DNA from: Myxococcales bacterium
GTDB lineage: Bacteria; Myxococcota_A; UBA9160; SMWR01
Length of the DNA stretch: 6,981 nt
Direction: 5' to 3'
Assembly (NCBI GenBank): GCA_022572485.1
Contig: JACZVU010000143.1
Span: forward strand, 1-6,981
Part shown: positions 5,251-6,981 of the stretch, one piece after another
Position numbering within the stretch: the first letter of the stretch is position 1
Layout of the letters: each line of letters begins with the position of its first letter
Program-made: the position numbers and the translations under genes
Notes under the pieces: model-generated
Database searches by the model: none
What the model was told of the DNA's origin: nothing
What the model saw: the letters and a program-made list of their open reading frames with translations, nothing else

Positions 5251-6981
5251 AGCATTCGAATGCGCGGCATCTTCGCCCGCGTGAGCAGGGCGGATCGTTC
5301 GGTACCTTCAGCCGGATAGAGTGCATATCCGAAGCCCAGGGCAACCCGGGTCGGGTCGTTCAGGGCGGTGTCTTTGGATACCTCGTCCGCGACCGCGCGA
5401 GCCAGTGCGTAAACGCGTTCTCCAGCCGAGTATCCCGGGTCGGGCAAGAGGATCGTGAATTCCCCGTCCCCCGTGCGGCCCACCACATCGAAGTCCCGCA
5501 GATGGGTGCGCAGCGCTTCGACGGTTCGCTGCACCACCTCAAGGGCTCGCCCGGGGCCGCTCGCGCCCTTGATCTCTTCGAGATTTTCGAGCAGGCAGAC
5601 GGCAATCGCGAGTGCGCCCTCGTGTCCCGACGCGCGCGTGATTTCAGCGTCGATGCGCTTGTCGAGATAGCGCTCGTTGGGGAGGCCCGTCTCGGTATCG
5701 AAATTTCGATACTGACGCGCCTGGGCGTAGGCGTTCGCATGGGTCACGCCCCGCTCGACATAGGAGGCGAACTTTATGAACAGGCCGAGGTCTTCCTGGG
5801 AAAAGTGGCCCACGTAGAAGCGGTCGGCAACGATCTTGTCGTAAATTGCGAGGGTCCCGATCACGCGGCCTTCTCGCAGAAGCGGCGCTGCAATCACAGA
5901 CTGAAAATCCGAGCAGAGCTCGCTCAGAGCAGGGTCGTCTGAGAGGTCGGCAATCAGACGAGGTGCGCGTTTCTTGATCACTTCGACTGAAATCTGCTTG
6001 TCCAACCGGAACAGGCGTTCCTGGAGTCGACCATCCGCGGAGCCAAAATAGGATCGAATCACATAGCGCCGGGTTTCGTCATCCTGGATTCTGAGAATTG
6101 CGTGATCGGCTCCCAGTGCCATGGCGGCAGATGAGGTTGCCATGCGCAGGACTTCGGCGGGGTCTGTCGCGGAGATCATCCGAATTCCGGCTTCGTTGAG
6201 CGCGCCCATCTTGGTGGCTCGGAAAGTGATGGTGGCTTCACGCTCTGCGCGCGCGATCTCTTCAGCGGCCGCAGCGGTGATTTCAAGCAGCGTCTCCTCC
6301 TCGGCGCGGCTGCCGGCGGCCTTGCCACCGCCCTGGATCGCCAGAACACCGAATAGCGTATCTCCGGCAATCAGTGGAAGGGCTGCGTAGGCGAGGGCGC
6401 CCTTCGAAGAGCGCAGGATCGAGGGCTCTCGGGTTTGCGCGGCAGTTCCATCGATGCCTCTGCCGATTTCGATCCTGTATTCGCCGCCGAAGCCTCCGCC
6501 TTCCAGGGACGTTGCGCTCAATCGGAGGTCTGTTTCGTCGTTGTCGAGAAGGTAGAGGGTTGCGATTCCATGGCCGACTTGTTCGGCGACGAAGAGACAA
6601 AACGAGCGCAAGCGATCGGGAAGTGGGTCCTTTCTCGAGAGAATCTCCCGCACGCGTCGCACTGCCGTATATCGAGCAGCCTGGCTTCGCAGTACTTCGT
6701 GCTCCTGAGATCGGGCAATGATCTGAGCGTCGAGGTGCGCGAGTTGCTCGGCGAATTCGAGGCTCGCATCCGAAAAGGCATCCGCTCGGGTCGAGTGGTG
6801 GAGATTGAGGACACCCAGTACACGACCTTCGAAGATCAGGGGCACCGAGATGGCCGACTCGACATCGAGGCGCTCGCGAACGATCTGGAAGGCCTGGCGG
6901 TCGGCCTTCCCACGGAGCCGCAGGGGCCGACCGTCTGCTGCAACACGGCCCGCGATGCCATGACCGAGTGGAACCCGTATT
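5247..6981 (-). CDS. Multi-GAF, degenerate GGDEF signalling protein (5' partial)
   Basis: The minus-strand frame has no stop up to the window edge, so the start is beyond 6981. The GTG at 6845 is internal, because GAF-like sequence continues upstream of it. The visible 577 codons (numbered from the edge) hold the end of a GAF domain (1 to about 90, with VPLIFEGRVLGVLNL), a second GAF (about 105-245, with LPLIAGDTLFGVLAI) and a third (about 255-415, with APLLREGRVIGTLAI). A C-terminal GGDEF domain begins at DTETGLPN (428-435). No transmembrane segment is visible. The diguanylate cyclase signature reads GDGEF (504-508; codons 5471-5457), losing the metal-binding acidic third residue. RDFD (495-498) stands exactly five residues before it, where the c-di-GMP inhibitory RxxD site belongs. 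The C-terminus ends at LLTRAKMPRIRML, lacking the usual final helix (AMYxAKxxGxN). It is probably catalytically inactive and may bind c-di-GMP. GAF ligands are unknown. Confidence 0.9.
   Translation of the reverse strand, partial: IRVPLGHGIAGRVAADGRPLRLRGKADRQAFQIVRERLDVESAISVPLIFEGRVLGVLNLHHSTRADAFSDASLEFAEQLAHLDAQIIARSQEHEVLRSQAARYTAVRRVREILSRKDPLPDRLRSFCLFVAEQVGHGIATLYLLDNDETDLRLSATSLEGGGFGGEYRIEIGRGIDGTAAQTREPSILRSSKGALAYAALPLIAGDTLFGVLAIQGGGKAAGSRAEEETLLEITAAAAEEIARAEREATITFRATKMGALNEAGIRMISATDPAEVLRMATSSAAMALGADHAILRIQDDETRRYVIRSYFGSADGRLQERLFRLDKQISVEVIKKRAPRLIADLSDDPALSELCSDFQSVIAAPLLREGRVIGTLAIYDKIVADRFYVGHFSQEDLGLFIKFASYVERGVTHANAYAQARQYRNFDTETGLPNERYLDKRIDAEITRASGHEGALAIAVCLLENLEEIKGASGPGRALEVVQRTVEALRTHLRDFDVVGRTGDGEFTILLPDPGYSAGERVYALARAVADEVSKDTALNDPTRVALGFGYALYPAEGTERSALLTRAKMPRIRML

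Noticed and set aside
6843..6845. GTG 6845 as the true start of the GAF/GGDEF gene
   Set aside because: The frame is open for 45 more codons to the window edge, and these encode GAF-like sequence (IRVPLGHGIAGRV), so the gene is simply cut by the window.
1..6981. Mobile element, phage, CRISPR or defence system
   Set aside because: I saw no transposase, integrase, regularly spaced repeats, tRNA-end duplication or toxin-antitoxin pair. The tRNA-Leu 3' end is not repeated elsewhere that I could see.

Overview
The window looks like chromosomal DNA from a GC-rich Gram-negative bacterium. The supporting signs are GC-ending codons, an exported lipoprotein with a non-Asp +2 residue, a GAF/GGDEF signalling protein and genomically encoded tRNA CCA. 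The gene style (Rrf2 regulator, M67 metallopeptidase, bacterial-type Sat) would suit a deltaproteobacterial-type lineage (Myxococcota, Desulfobacterota or relatives). That placement is inference, because no rRNA or marker gene is present. I see no mobile element, CRISPR array or phage gene.

Layout: the left edge (1-131) is unassigned. A tRNA-Leu(CAG) gene (132-218, minus) follows, with a recognisable sigma70-type promoter just upstream. Next is a minus-strand class V PLP-dependent aminotransferase-fold enzyme (302-1429), then a 212-bp divergent control region. The plus-strand genes are an Rrf2-family regulator (start placed at 1642, not further upstream), a 277-bp intergenic stretch with several inverted repeats, and a tight three-gene operon. 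The operon holds an M67/JAMM metallopeptidase of the Mec type (2372-2896), a beta-propeller lipoprotein (2893-3933, ATGA overlap) and ATP sulfurylase, sat (3952-5250). The right side is a minus-strand multi-GAF/GGDEF protein whose reading frame stays open to the window edge, so it is 5'-partial. Its stop codon interlocks with the sat stop codon at a CTAG.

How the genes may work together: Sat activates sulfate to APS. Mec-type JAMM enzymes release cysteine from a ubiquitin-like sulfur-carrier protein. Rrf2 proteins often control cysteine or Fe-S metabolism. The PLP enzyme belongs to the fold that includes cysteine desulfurases, but lacks their catalytic-loop cysteine. Together these suggest a small sulfur/cysteine-metabolism locus with a dedicated regulator. 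The carrier protein, its activating enzyme and the cysteine synthase are not in the window. The lipoprotein inside the operon has no obvious sulfur role.

The most interesting points are the degenerate GGDEF (GDGEF) with an apparently intact RxxD inhibitory site and a shortened C-terminus, the interlocked convergent stops, the Rrf2 protein lacking the IscR-type cysteine triad, the propeller lipoprotein translationally coupled to a JAMM peptidase, and candidate shared operators. Nothing here is clearly a new defence or mobile system.
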